Part shown: in pieces, positions 5,692-5,937 of the stretch
How positions within the stretch are numbered: position 1 is the first letter of the stretch
Layout of the letters: each line of letters starts with the position of its first letter
Assembly: GCA_937988735.1 (NCBI GenBank)
Contig: CALKHQ010000325.1
Location: 1 to 5,937 of the forward strand
Direction: 5' to 3'
DNA from: an uncultured Alphaproteobacteria bacterium
GTDB taxonomy: Bacteria > Pseudomonadota > Alphaproteobacteria > CALKHQ01
DNA: 5,937 nucleotides
The notes under the pieces: generated by a model
What the model saw: only the letters and a program-made list of their open reading frames with translations
Database searches by the model: none
What the model was told of the DNA's origin: nothing
Made by a program: the position numbers and the translations under genes

Positions 5692-5853
5692 CGTTGCTCC
5701 TTCCTCGCCTGCCGGCGCTGTCCCTTTTGCGGGAGGCGGCCAGCATTTGGCAAAGTCGGCCCGCTGGCGGAATATGGGTGGGCCGATTCAGTTGACGGAC
5801 GCCCATCTTCGGTCAGCATCGGCTCGGTTGGCAATTCTGGGCAGAAGGTCGTC
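5692..5853. promoter_or_regulatory. Divergent control region between the SDR gene and dgoK
   Basis: 162 bases separate two divergent starts. For the plus-strand kinase, TTGACG (5792-5797) with CAGCAT 16 bases later (5814-5819) is a possible but weak promoter. For the SDR gene, TTGCCA on the minus strand (5753-5748) could act as a -35 box, with only a poor -10 (GCAAAA) 17 bases on. The heptamer TTGGCAA occurs at 5747-5753 and again at 5828-5834, 81 bases apart and in the same orientation, one copy near each gene start, which is the pattern expected of a shared operator. No regulator gene is in the window. Confidence 0.35.
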
Positions 5854-5937
5854 ATGACGGGTCCGGTACTGGTGGGTGGTGACTGGGGCACGACCAACGC
5901 GCGGGCGGACGTGCTCGACGCCGAAGGGGCGATCCTT
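5854..5937 (+). CDS. dgoK: 2-dehydro-3-deoxygalactonokinase, N-terminal fragment (cut by window edge)
   Basis: The last 84 bases encode 28 residues, MTGPVLVGGDWGTTNARADV then LDAEGAIL, open to the window end. The DWGTTNxRA motif followed by a short strand and a (D/E)G turn is the phosphate-binding first strand pair of the DgoK family, which phosphorylates 2-dehydro-3-deoxy-D-galactonate in the De Ley-Doudoroff galactonate route; the product is split by the DgoA aldolase. The ATG has AGAAGG five bases upstream, a good ribosome-binding site. FGGY or other sugar kinases of the actin-like fold begin similarly but usually carry D-x-GTTxx(R/K) without the DWGTTN wording. The call rests on one motif, since the rest of the gene lies outside the window. 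Confidence 0.72.
   Translation, partial: MTGPVLVGGDWGTTNARADVLDAEGAIL

Noticed and set aside
1..5937. CRISPR array, tRNA, rRNA or a phage or defence cassette
   Set aside because: No regularly spaced repeats, no cloverleaf or rRNA-like sequence, and all intact genes belong to known housekeeping, regulatory or metabolic families.

Overview
This 5.9 kb window is GC-rich, gene-dense chromosomal DNA that looks alphaproteobacterial, possibly of the Rhodospirillales type; that rank is inferred from gene content and base composition only. The pointers are a ChvG/ChvI two-component pair, the rsmB-htpX order with a divergent DUF1674/SdhAF4 gene, heavy G/C use in third codon positions, and non-ATG starts for several genes.

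Layout, left to right. (1) Positions 1-1308, minus strand: the 5' part of rsmB (16S rRNA m5C967 methyltransferase, NusB-like N-terminal domain) overlaps the end of a complete htpX (membrane zinc protease). Upstream of htpX is a good match to a heat-shock sigma-32 promoter. (2) 1406-1582, plus strand: a 58-residue SdhAF4-type succinate dehydrogenase assembly factor, divergent from htpX. (3) About 1540-1979, minus strand: a decayed, frameshifted remnant whose C-terminal part resembles DUF2272 proteins. It is followed by about 140 bp with no gene. (4) 2125-4691, minus strand: chvI (response regulator) followed by chvG (sensor kinase), probably one operon. The gap between them holds an elaborate inverted-repeat structure. 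A promoter with an A8 tract lies upstream of chvI. (5) 4692-4941: leader and promoter of chvI plus a strong GC hairpin that probably ends the next gene. (6) 4942-5691, minus strand: a YgfF-like short-chain dehydrogenase. (7) 5692-5853: a divergent control region. (8) 5854-end, plus strand: the first 28 codons of a probable 2-dehydro-3-deoxygalactonokinase.

How the genes fit together. rsmB/htpX and SdhAF4 are housekeeping functions: ribosome modification, membrane protein quality control and respiratory complex assembly. ChvG/ChvI is the acid and cell-envelope stress regulator of alphaproteobacteria. Here it is not followed by the hprK/PTS genes that often accompany it. The right end begins what may be a sugar-acid (galactonate-type) catabolic locus, with the dehydrogenase transcribed away from the kinase. 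I see no CRISPR array, tRNA, rRNA, intact mobile element or clearly novel multi-gene system. The items most worth a second look are the chvI-chvG intergenic structure, the sigma-32-like htpX promoter and the DUF2272 remnant.
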